Assembly (NCBI GenBank): GCA_012841405.1
Contig: DUUT01000092.1
Location: 1-32,212 of the forward strand
Direction: 5' to 3'
From: Chloroflexota bacterium
GTDB lineage: Bacteria > Chloroflexota > Anaerolineae > UBA1429
Length of the DNA stretch: 32,212 nt
The notes beneath the pieces were generated by a model that was given only the letters and a program-made list of their open reading frames with translations, was not told where the DNA came from and made no database searches. Shown here one piece after another: positions 15,001-22,046 of this stretch (position 1 is its first letter; the number at the start of each line of letters is the position of its first letter). The translations under genes and the position numbers were made by a program.

Positions 15001-15618
15001 ATGGCCGATATCTACTTGTTCCGACACGCGCACGTGGACTATGCGCCGCCGAATCGCATCACCGAACACAATCCGCTGACGCCCCTGGGCCATCGCATGG
15101 CCGAGCAGCTGGCAGAGCGGTGCGATGCGTGGGACCTCCAGTATCTCTTTGTGAGCCCCATGCTGCGCGCCCAGCAGACCGCCGACGCCATCTCGGAGCG
15201 TTTTCCCGACCTACCCCGAGAAGTGTTGCCCGAGTTTGCCGAATCGAGCATCGACGACATGGTCGACTTTAGGGGCACGCCGCCGTCGGACGATATGCGG
15301 GAATGGACTGCCGAGCGCTATGCCCATGCGAATGTCCGCTTGCTGGAGCGGGTGATGGTGGGCTTTGAAAAGGTGCAGGGCACCATCGCCGCGCACGGGC
15401 TGGAAAGGGTCGCCATCGTCTGCCATGGTGGGCCGATCAACTTTCTCTTGCGCTACTTTCTCGGGGCGGTAGATCTCGACGCGGTGCGCACCTGGTTCTA
15501 CCTCGATTGGGCGACGACGTGCTGCCTGCGCATCGAGGAGGAGCGCCGCTGGGTGCTGTGGGTGAACGATGCGCGGCACATCGACAACCTGCGTCACCTG
15601 CTGCCCGAGGAGGGGTAG
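15001..15618 (+). CDS. Histidine phosphatase family protein
   Basis: This 205-residue cytosolic phosphatase or mutase belongs to the branch-1 phosphoglycerate-mutase-like superfamily. The phosphorylated histidine is His9 in LFRHAH (RHG is RHA here). Arg56 in SPMLRAQQT, acidic residues in PEFAES, and the second active-site His142 in CHGGPINFL complete the site. Substrates of such small members range from phosphoglycerate to nucleotides and cobalamin precursors, so none is assigned. AGGAG lies 12 nt before ATG 15001, while TTG 14995 (two codons longer) has better spacing and could be the true start. The 3' end faces the propeller gene with only 21 bp between. Confidence 0.85.
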   Translation: MADIYLFRHAHVDYAPPNRITEHNPLTPLGHRMAEQLAERCDAWDLQYLFVSPMLRAQQTADAISERFPDLPREVLPEFAESSIDDMVDFRGTPPSDDMREWTAERYAHANVRLLERVMVGFEKVQGTIAAHGLERVAIVCHGGPINFLLRYFLGAVDLDAVRTWFYLDWATTCCLRIEEERRWVLWVNDARHIDNLRHLLPEEG

Positions 15619-15639
15619 CCCTCGCCAGAATCCACACCC

Positions 15640-18171
15640 TCAAGGACACAGGATGAGGGGCACGTAACAGCGTGTTGCCGGCGATGGATCCGGTGTAATG
15701 GGCGTCGCCGTGCCATCGGGGGGAGCATCGTCCTCCCCCCGTACCGTCGGTGTGGCACTGGGCGACGGCACCGTCGGCCCGGGGGAAGGAGTATCGCTCG
15801 CCGGCAGCGTCATCGTGGGGCTGGGAGACGGGATGGTGGGACTTGGGGTGGCCGTCGCGGTGGCAGTAGCCGTCGCGGTGGCCGTGGCTGTGGATGTGGG
15901 CGTCGTCGTCGGGATATCCGTCGCGGTGGGGGTGGGCTCTTCGCCGCCCGGCATGGCCAATCGCGAGACGACGGCGTCACGTCCGCCGCCGTTGAACCCA
16001 ATGTCCGCAGCGCCCGCCGTCGTGGGATAGTTGTACGAGCCGGTCTCGCCCGCGATGACGGCCGTCGCTGGCTCGCCGACGGCCACGCCGTGGGCCACGT
16101 CCTCATCGCTGCCCCCCAGGTAGGAGCCATAGGCCAGGCCGCTGCCGGCGCCGTTCAGCTTGGCCACAAAGGCGTCCTTACCGCCATTCGCCACGGTATC
16201 GTAGCCTCCGGGCACCACGGGCATGTCCGTGGAATAGGTCTCTCCGGCCACATAGGCGCACCCGTGAGCGTCCACGGCGATGGCGCGCCCCTTGTCGGCG
16301 CCGGTGCCCCCCAGGAAGGTGCTGTAGATCAAGGCGGCGCCGTCGGCGCTGATCTTGGTGACCAAGGCGTCGTACTCCCCGTTGTGCGTCACGTCAAAGG
16401 CTCCGGGGGTTGTGGGGTAGTGCGGCGAGGCGGTGAACCCCGTGGCATAGGCGCAGCCAGCGCTATCGACGGCGATACCATACCCCCAATCACTCTCGGC
16501 GCCCCCCAAGAAGGTGGCGTACTCGAGCTCGGCCCCGTCGGCGGCTAGCTTGACGACAAAGACGTCGTCGTCACCGCCGTGCATCGTCGCGTACGCCCCT
16601 GGCGTGACCGGCAGGTCGGTCGATTGGGTCATGCCGGTGACGTAGACGCAGCCGGCGGCGTCCACTGCCAGGTCGTACGCCTCGTCACGATCGCCGGCGC
16701 CGTAGAGGCTGCCATAGAGCAGCGTCGCGCCAGACGGCGCGAGCTTGACGATGAACGCGTCGGTGTCGCCGACGGCGCCGTTGTGCGTCTCATCAAAGGC
16801 GCCGGGGGTGGTGGGGAAAGGCTCATAGTTCGCCATCGCGGGGTCGGTGAACCCCGTGTACCCGGTGACGTAGGCGCTGCCCGCGTCGTCGACGCCGATG
16901 CCGTAGCCGATGTCGGTGTCGCTGCCGCCGAGGTAGGTGGCATAGCCTAAAGCGTTGCCGGTGGCGTTCAGCTTGACGACAAAGGCATCGCTCCAGCCCA
17001 CGGTGCTGTAGGTGCTATCAAAGGCGCCGGGGGTGGTGACGAAATCCTCCGATTGCGTCTCACCGGTGATGTAGGCATTCCCCGCGGCGTCCACCGCGAT
17101 GGCATAGCTGCTATCGTGGCCCGTCCCGCCGATAAAGGTGGCATAGAGCAGGCGGCCATCGTCGGCCGCCAGCTTGGCCACAAAGGCGTCCGAGTCCACG
17201 TCCGGCGCACTGGGGGAGGTATCAAAGGCGCCGGGAGTCGTGGGAAAGTCGGTGGACCAGGTCTCCCCCGTCACGTAGGCGTTGCCGGCAGCATCCACGG
17301 CCACGGCGCGCCCCGTGTCCACCTGATTCCCACCGAGGAACGAGCTGTAGAGCAGGTCGCCAGCGCCCCCGGGCAGGCCGGTCATCGTGGTGAGTCCTTC
17401 GGTGCCGCCCGGAGCGAAGGGATGGATCACCTCCAAAGCCTCGCCGGAGGCGACGACCTGCGGCGAGGCGATGCCCAGTAGCGTGCTGCCCAGCAGTGGC
17501 AGCGCCGCCTCGCCCACGGGGCTACTCAGCTGCAGCGCCTGAGCGGTCACGATTGCGTCGTCGGCCCCCTCGACCTGCAGGCGAATGGGAGCGCCGAGGG
17601 ACGCGTCTGGCGCGGCCGTGAGGAGCTTTTGTCCCTCGATGGACCGAGGCACCAGGCTCCAGCGCCACGAGCGTCCGGCAGGCACGATCTCGAGGTCTAC
17701 GCCCGGGTACAGGTCGACGTAACGAACCCCAGCCCAGACGGGGATGTCGGTGTACCAGCCGCTGGCCTCCGCGCCGCGAAAGGTGGAGATGTGCGTACGG
17801 AGGCGGCGAAAGGGCTCGATGCGTGGGGCGGGATTGGCGCCCGGGAAGGTGAGCCGCAGGTGGAGGCCGCCGTCGGGGGCCGCCGAGCGTTCGGTGGGGC
17901 CTGCGGGTGGAGGGACGTGCAGCAGCGTCAGCCACAGGGCGTCCTCGGCCAGCCACAGGGTTGCTCCCGCGGCCTGCAGCCGAAAGCGGGCGCGGGCGTC
18001 GAACTGGCCGACGTTCTCGACGAGGAACGCCCCGGGGCCGGCGGCGTCTGCTGTGTCCGCCGCGTCCGCCGCCGTCGGGAGGTGCGGCAGGCATACGGCC
18101 AACAGCACGAACGCCCAGATGACGCTATGAGGTTGCGGATGAGGGCGTGCCACGGTCTTCCCCCGAATCAT
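15640..18171 (-). CDS. Secreted SBBP-repeat beta-propeller protein with Pro-Thr tail
   Basis: This 843-residue exported protein opens with a signal sequence (hydrophobic WAFVLLAVCLPHLP, cleavage near residue 37). The N-terminal domain contains FLVENVGQFDARARF, typical of the DUF7948-type domain that precedes SBBP repeats. About residues 265-740 hold seven ~65-residue SBBP units of the form LLY.tFLGG...D.g..iAVDAAGnaYvTG.T.s.dFPTTPGAFD...DAFV.KL, predicting a propeller. An Ala-Thr and Pro-Thr-Ser tail follows, and the protein ends YVPLILCP, resembling the hydrophobic C-termini of Anaerolineae surface proteins. It probably acts in adhesion or binding at the surface. A lone TATACT box (18210-18215 on the - strand) lies upstream. 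Confidence 0.87.
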   Translation of the reverse strand: MIRGKTVARPHPQPHSVIWAFVLLAVCLPHLPTAADAADTADAAGPGAFLVENVGQFDARARFRLQAAGATLWLAEDALWLTLLHVPPPAGPTERSAAPDGGLHLRLTFPGANPAPRIEPFRRLRTHISTFRGAEASGWYTDIPVWAGVRYVDLYPGVDLEIVPAGRSWRWSLVPRSIEGQKLLTAAPDASLGAPIRLQVEGADDAIVTAQALQLSSPVGEAALPLLGSTLLGIASPQVVASGEALEVIHPFAPGGTEGLTTMTGLPGGAGDLLYSSFLGGNQVDTGRAVAVDAAGNAYVTGETWSTDFPTTPGAFDTSPSAPDVDSDAFVAKLAADDGRLLYATFIGGTGHDSSYAIAVDAAGNAYITGETQSEDFVTTPGAFDSTYSTVGWSDAFVVKLNATGNALGYATYLGGSDTDIGYGIGVDDAGSAYVTGYTGFTDPAMANYEPFPTTPGAFDETHNGAVGDTDAFIVKLAPSGATLLYGSLYGAGDRDEAYDLAVDAAGCVYVTGMTQSTDLPVTPGAYATMHGGDDDVFVVKLAADGAELEYATFLGGAESDWGYGIAVDSAGCAYATGFTASPHYPTTPGAFDVTHNGEYDALVTKISADGAALIYSTFLGGTGADKGRAIAVDAHGCAYVAGETYSTDMPVVPGGYDTVANGGKDAFVAKLNGAGSGLAYGSYLGGSDEDVAHGVAVGEPATAVIAGETGSYNYPTTAGAADIGFNGGGRDAVVSRLAMPGGEEPTPTATDIPTTTPTSTATATATATATATATPSPTIPSPSPTMTLPASDTPSPGPTVPSPSATPTVRGEDDAPPDGTATPITPDPSPATRCYVPLILCP
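15840..15900. repeat. Six-base Ala-Thr codon repeat
   Basis: Alternating Ala and Thr codons give a run of about nine hexamers of the GTGGCx or GTCGCx type inside the propeller gene's tail region. It is a likely site of length variation. Confidence 0.6.
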
Positions 18172-18315
18172 GGCCGCACGGGGACGGCGAACGCACGGTG
18201 ACTATTCCCAGTATAGGGGAGTGGGCGCGCTCTCTCCGTAAAGATGACCTAAAACCGTGGGGGCAGTCCTTGGCGCTCCACGGAGGGGATGGTACCAGGC
18301 GGCTTGGTGCACAAA

Positions 18316-18343
18316 AGGCCGGCCGGGCATGCCCGGCCGGCCT
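18316..18343 (-). terminator. Perfect-palindrome terminator of the YfaP-like gene
   Basis: A 28-nt perfect palindrome lies 34 bp after the stop of the - strand gene ending at 18377. On the - strand it is followed by TTTTGTG, giving a textbook intrinsic terminator. Confidence 0.75.
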
Positions 18344-18376
18344 CGGTCACGGATGCGTCGCGCGATCAGCGCGCGA

Positions 18377-19318
18377 TTAGCGATCCTTCACTGGCAGGCC
18401 GTTGGCCTGGAGGGACAGCATCCCACTCACGCCCACGTAGGGGTTGTGATCGGACACGGTGTTCCAGGGCACGATCAGCCCGCTGGAGTCAAGGTCGAGG
18501 ACGTACCAGAACTGGCCCTCCTCGCCCACGGGGATGCGGAACTCGAGCCGGAGCCCCTCAGCGTCATAGACGTGGAGGCGCGCTCGCGACGTCGCGATCG
18601 ACGGCTCGATGATGGTATCCGTGGGGTCATCATACCGATGGACACCGAGGGTGTAGTAGCCCGTATCATACATATCGGTGATGGTGATGGTCTCGGGGCC
18701 ATAGCCGTCCCGGCTGTCGTGCTCGAGGCAGACGCCCACCGGCACAGAAGGTGAGTTCTCCTGGTCGCAGTCGCCGCGCATCCCCCAGAAGACGGCCTGC
18801 TCGTCTGGCAGCCACAGAAATATGTCCAGGTCGGGGGGCTGGGCATCCCACGTGAGAACAAAGCGTCGCTGGCCGGCCGCCAGCGGTGCGGAGAGCGCCA
18901 GGGTGCGGGTGCTCGTCTCGTTGGCGACGATGTCGACGTGCGTCAGGAGCACGTCATAGCCGGCGGCCGTCACGCGGAGGTTGGACGTGCCCACGGGGAG
19001 GTGTGCGAGGCGGTAGGCGCCCGTGGCGTCTGTGGTGGCGCACGGCGAGCCGTCGGCCTGGCACACCCGGGCCCCGGTGATGGGGGCATTTGTGGTGGCA
19101 TCAACAACCCAGCCCGCGAGGGATCCGCTCCCGCCGGGTGGCATCGCCATGGCGATGGGGAAGCGCAACTGGATCTTGGGTGTTGGCGTAGCCGGGGGCG
19201 GTGTACCCTGCGCCAGCAGTGGCCCAGCGCCTGCGGTGGCACCAAAGGCGAGGAGGAGCGCTGCGACAGCGGTGGTGAGAAACGCAAGGAGTGCGGCGCG
19301 ACGGCTCGGTGTAGGCAT
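18377..19318 (-). CDS. Secreted protein with carboxypeptidase-regulatory and YfaP/DUF2135-like domains
   Basis: This 313-residue protein has a signal peptide (hydrophobic LLAFLTTAVAALLLAFGA, cleavage near LLAQG) and a short Pro-rich linker. Residues about 62-145 form a CarboxypepD_reg-like beta-sandwich (GWVVDATTNAPITGARV...TDATGAYRLAHLPVGTSNLRVTA). The rest begins FVLTWDAQPPDLDIFLWLP, the hallmark of YfaP/DUF2135 domains, with YYTLGVHRYDDP further on. It likely sits at the cell surface as a binding or structural protein; no catalytic site is seen. AAAGGA precedes the start. It lies 72 bp downstream of mntP on the same strand but looks functionally unrelated. Confidence 0.8.
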   Translation of the reverse strand: MPTPSRRAALLAFLTTAVAALLLAFGATAGAGPLLAQGTPPPATPTPKIQLRFPIAMAMPPGGSGSLAGWVVDATTNAPITGARVCQADGSPCATTDATGAYRLAHLPVGTSNLRVTAAGYDVLLTHVDIVANETSTRTLALSAPLAAGQRRFVLTWDAQPPDLDIFLWLPDEQAVFWGMRGDCDQENSPSVPVGVCLEHDSRDGYGPETITITDMYDTGYYTLGVHRYDDPTDTIIEPSIATSRARLHVYDAEGLRLEFRIPVGEEGQFWYVLDLDSSGLIVPWNTVSDHNPYVGVSGMLSLQANGLPVKDR

Positions 19319-19390
19319 CAGCGCATCCTTTCGGTTAGAGTGGTGCTCGCGATGATGATGGCTCGGCGCGGGCGGTGTCTCGTGCGGTCG

Positions 19391-19969
19391 TCAGCCGGCC
19401 ACCCCTGGCGCCGCGATGAGGTGGCTGAGCAGGATGCGCAGGCCGATGCCGATGAGGATGACGCCGCCGACGATCTCGACCTTGCCGCCAAAGATGTCAC
19501 CGCAACGCTTGCCGAGGTGGACGCCCGCCAGCGATAGGCCGAACGTCACCACGCCGATCACGGCGACGGGCGCAGCGATGGCGGTGTCCAACACCGCCAG
19601 GCTGATCCCCACGGCCAGGGCATCGATGCTCGTGGCCACCGAGAGAATGAGTAGCATGCCGAGCTGCAGCGGGTCCGGCGGGCACTCTTCCGGGTCGCGC
19701 CGCACCGCCTCGACGACCATCTTGCCGCCGATCACGGCGAGAAGGCCAAAGGCGATCCAATGGTCAAAGGCGGCGATGCGCTCCGCGAGGAGCGTGCCTC
19801 CCAACCAGCCCACCACAGGCATTCCAGCCTGAAAAACACCGAAAGAGGCTGCCATCCGCAGGGCGCCCCCGAAGCGCATCTGTCGGAAGCACATGCCGCT
19901 ACAGACCGAGACGGAAAAAGCATCCATCGCGAGTCCGACGGCAACCAACAAAACCGCTGCAACATCCAT
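19391..19969 (-). CDS. mntP: Manganese efflux pump MntP
   Basis: This 192-residue inner-membrane protein exports Mn2+. It has six predicted helices in two homologous halves, each with the family acidic motif: Asp16 in LAMDAFSVS and Asp116 in TSIDALAVG, the counterparts of functionally important Asp residues in E. coli MntP. Family segments [16 protein letters not shown] and the C-terminal [13 protein letters not shown] are present. AAGGAG 5 nt before ATG 19969 fixes the start; an upstream in-frame ATG at 20089 adds an unlikely 40-residue hydrophilic arm. A long leader lies upstream, where metal control would be expected. Confidence 0.92.
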   Translation of the reverse strand: MDVAAVLLVAVGLAMDAFSVSVCSGMCFRQMRFGGALRMAASFGVFQAGMPVVGWLGGTLLAERIAAFDHWIAFGLLAVIGGKMVVEAVRRDPEECPPDPLQLGMLLILSVATSIDALAVGISLAVLDTAIAAPVAVIGVVTFGLSLAGVHLGKRCGDIFGGKVEIVGGVILIGIGLRILLSHLIAAPGVAG

Positions 19970-20143
19970 ACCGACTCCTTGTCGCCTGACGAGGCCGTGT
20001 CGCGATGCCCTGACGATGATAGGCCTGCCAGACGAGTCCCTCGGGGTGGGGCGGCCGGTAGGTCCTGTGGGCGTAGTCCATATGGCCACCCTCTGCGGCG
20101 GCCGTTGCGCCGTGGCACACGCCGGCGGGTGGCACGGACCTTG
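19970..20143 (-). promoter_or_regulatory. Structured 5' leader of mntP
   Basis: The transcript from the 20144-20171 promoter carries about 168 nt before mntP. GGGTGG (20127-20132) can pair with CCACCC (20086-20091), flanked by GGAC (20136-20139) with GTCC (20076-20079), enclosing a GC-rich inner region. The fold suggests a regulatory RNA. I looked for the conserved loops of the Mn2+ yybP-ykoY riboswitch and did not find them, so its class is unknown. Confidence 0.35.
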
Positions 20144-20171
20144 AGTATAACCGAGTCGAGCCGGAGCGCAA
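20144..20171 (-). promoter_or_regulatory. Putative promoter of mntP
   Basis: On the - strand, TTGCGC (20171-20166) and TATACT (20149-20144) are separated by 16 bp. The start is expected near 20137. Confidence 0.5.
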
Positions 20172-20275
20172 CATCGGCCGCTAGACGCGCCACAGCGCGC
20201 CTATTTTCCCCCCCCGGCGGCATCGGCAGCGCACGCCCCTCTGGCAGACTCCCTGCGGTGACGGGCGGCCAAGCG

Positions 20276-21016
20276 CTACGGCAGGCGCGGCTCCCAGGTG
20301 ATGATATCGGGCACCTGCAGGGTCAACACGTAGGCTCGGCTTCCCTGGGTGACGCGTGGATCGGTCGGCGTGGCGTTCACGAGCTTCCAGGCCAGATCGA
20401 GCGCCGCGGAGCGTACCCACAAACCGCGCGTCGCGTCATCGAGGCGCAGACCGGTAGCGCCGACGTCCCACGTTGGGAGTCGGCGGTTCGGGCTGCTCAG
20501 CGCGGGGGTCGCCACGAGCAGCGCCTCCTTGGGGCGGTAGGAGAGGCCGGGCACGCCGGCTCCGGAGGAGATCAAGCGATAGAGCTCGTTAAAGGCGCGC
20601 GGGCAGGCGCCATCGGCTGCGCATACCTCGTGGCTCGTGTCAAGCAGGTGCACGCAGAGCGAGCGATCATAGGGGACTTGGTGGGCGTCGGCGGGATACC
20701 AGCGCTGCATGCGGAAAAAGCCGGCGCGATCGATGTGTCGCAACAGCTGCGCGATCTGGCGCGTCTCCAGGCGCCCGACACTGACGCGCCGCGCGCCGTG
20801 CGCGTTGGTCTCGACCCACACGATGAGTCCATCACCCCAAACCAGCGCGTCGGGGAGGGCGTTCAAGGCGATGGCGGGAGGGGATTGCGGCCAGGCCGAT
20901 GTCGCCTGGATGACAATAGCCGCTGGGTCGTGGTTCCATACGTGTCGCGACGTAGCGGTGAACTCGCGGAGTGCCGCGAGGACGTCGCTGAGGACGGTAG
21001 AGAGTGAGCGTGGCAC
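20276..21016 (-). CDS. Hypothetical soluble protein
   Basis: I cannot name this 246-residue protein. It has no signal peptide or membrane helix. The segment ALPDALVWGDGLIVWVE, followed by VSVGRLETRQIAQLLRHIDRAGFF, resembles a pattern (GDG strand, then a helix ending aGFF) seen in uncharacterised lipoproteins of Chloroflexota and Actinobacteria. Three cysteines occur around HLLDTSHEVCAADGACP. The start is GTG, with GGGGGA a few bases upstream, and a well-formed promoter lies at 21064-21092. It is divergent from the lipoyl-like gene at 21255. Confidence 0.65.
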   Translation of the reverse strand: MPRSLSTVLSDVLAALREFTATSRHVWNHDPAAIVIQATSAWPQSPPAIALNALPDALVWGDGLIVWVETNAHGARRVSVGRLETRQIAQLLRHIDRAGFFRMQRWYPADAHQVPYDRSLCVHLLDTSHEVCAADGACPRAFNELYRLISSGAGVPGLSYRPKEALLVATPALSSPNRRLPTWDVGATGLRLDDATRGLWVRSAALDLAWKLVNATPTDPRVTQGSRAYVLTLQVPDIITWEPRLP

Positions 21017-21063
21017 AGGTCCCCCGATGCGAGAGTGTGGGTGAGGTCAGCACAGCAGGGGAC

Positions 21064-21092
21064 AGTATATGCGCGAGCGGTGTGCTACGCAA
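21064..21092 (-). promoter_or_regulatory. Promoter of the hypothetical protein gene
   Basis: On the - strand, TTGCGT (21092-21087) and TATACT (21069-21064) are 17 bp apart, leaving a leader of about 40 nt before the GTG at 21016. Confidence 0.55.
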
Positions 21093-21096
21093 GGCG

Positions 21097-21105
21097 TGGT
21101 ATAAT
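21097..21105 (+). promoter_or_regulatory. Extended -10 promoter
   Basis: TGGTATAAT is a perfect extended -10 element. No good -35 is present, as is usual for this class. It is back-to-back with the - strand promoter at 21064-21092 and would drive the lipoyl-like gene at 21255. Confidence 0.5.
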
Positions 21106-21254
21106 AGGGTTGGGCGCTGCGGTGACGTTTCGCAGGGGTCCTTTGACATTCGCTCGGGTGCAAGTGCGGTGCTGGCACCCGGGTGTTTACCATCGGTGCC
21201 CGCTCGCTGCCGTCCGTCTGGAGAGCGGGCGCTCGAGCATGCGGGAGGACGGCG

Positions 21255-21467
21255 ATGGATTCATGTGCGAGACGGGTGGCGGTACGCGTTGAACAATGGG
21301 AGATGCGTCGCAAACCCGGCGAGTTGGTCGCCGAGGGCGAGGTCCTCGGCTACTTTGCGCGGCGGCCGGTGCGGGCGCCGTACGCAGCGGTGGTCGAGGA
21401 CGTCGTGTTCGAACGGGAGAGCCGTACGTGGCTCGTCATGCTGGTGGAGAACGTGCGCTGCGCATAG
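21255..21467 (+). CDS. Small biotin/lipoyl-like domain protein without attachment lysine
   Basis: This 70-residue protein is composed of one half-barrel-like domain. The pattern V..WE.R.KPGELVAEGEVLGYF...PVRAPYAAVVEDVVFE...WLVMLVE matches the strands of biotinyl/lipoyl domains (the V.eGe.L and i.AP..G.V signatures). The loop that normally carries the modified lysine (MKM or DKA) is missing, so it should not bear a cofactor. GGGAGG at 21243-21248 sets the start, 6 nt before the ATG; a frame extending to 21183 is unsupported. It may be a structural or membrane-fusion-type fragment. Function unknown. Confidence 0.55.
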   Translation: MDSCARRVAVRVEQWEMRRKPGELVAEGEVLGYFARRPVRAPYAAVVEDVVFERESRTWLVMLVENVRCA

Positions 21468-21648
21468 AGGGTAGCAGCGTCCCCCCGCCACCGAGCGTCC
21501 GCAACGGGTTGAGACCCGGCGCTCATGCCCCCTCTCCCGGTGCTCGGCGCGAGAGAGCCGCGATGCCGCAGCGTTTCCTGCTCCGTTGAGCGGCGCGTAC
21601 CTGGCTGAGCGCCTAGCATCCCGGGCACATCCGTCCGCGTTGTCGGTG

Positions 21649-21677
21649 TTGACGCGCGAGCGCAAGCTGCCTACAAT
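21649..21677 (+). promoter_or_regulatory. Promoter of the T-box/aspS transcript
   Basis: TTGACG (21649-21654) and TACAAT (21672-21677) are spaced 17 bp, a strong sigma70-type promoter. It starts transcription near 21684, exactly where T-box stem I begins. Confidence 0.65.
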
Positions 21678-21683
21678 GCTGAT

Positions 21684-22007
21684 CACAGGCAATGATGGGG
21701 ATATGCGCAGGGAGGGCCCGCGACCAGAGAGCGGTGCCGCGGCTGTAGGGCGTGCCGTGGGTGAAAGCGCCGTCGCCAGGCGTCCCTTGTGTGACACCCC
21801 GGAGCCGACCGGTGAACGGCGGCGGCGAGAGCTGTGTGCGGCCCAGTAGCTGGCTCCGGATAGCGCCCGTTACCGCGCCCGGTGCTATGCCCCACTGCGT
21901 CGCGGGGCATGGTGCCCGCCGAGGCCCTCCTATGGGGGGCGAAGAGTGGTGGTACCACGAGCAGGCTTCAAGCCCTCGTCCACTGGTGGTGGACGAGGGC
22001 TTTTTCT
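21684..22007 (+). promoter_or_regulatory. T-box riboswitch (tRNA-Asp type) controlling aspS
   Basis: The leader has the full T-box layout. Stem I shows CCAGAGAGC (21724-21732), GGCTGTAGG (21741-21749, cf. the GCTGNNAG apical loop) and GGTGAAAG (21760-21767). The lower helix pairs GGGG (21697-21700) with CCCC (21797-21800) and AGGG (21709-21712) with CCCT (21784-21787). The specifier loop so enclosed contains GAC (Asp) at 21793-21795 followed by A. The T-box sequence with GGTGGTACCACGAG is at 21947-21961, and a terminator follows at 21971-22007. Uncharged tRNA-Asp should favour the antiterminator and allow aspS expression. Confidence 0.88.
21971..22007 (+). terminator. Regulated terminator of the T-box leader
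   Basis: Perfect 13-bp arms (21971-21983, 21989-22001) with a 5-nt loop are followed by TTTTTCT. CTCGT in the 5' arm can instead pair with ACGAG of the T-box segment, which gives the antiterminator alternative. Confidence 0.85.
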
Positions 22008-22046
22008 AAGCCAACATCGAGATATCGTCTGTGGGGAGGAGTAATG

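Noticed and set aside
19970-20140. yybP-ykoY manganese riboswitch before mntP
   Set aside because: The context is right, but the conserved GGGGAGUAG-like and second metal-binding loops are not seen, so the class was not assigned.
21586-21849. 87-codon + strand frame, and the extension of aspS back to 21882
   Set aside because: Both lie inside the T-box RNA, whose conserved structure explains the sequence.
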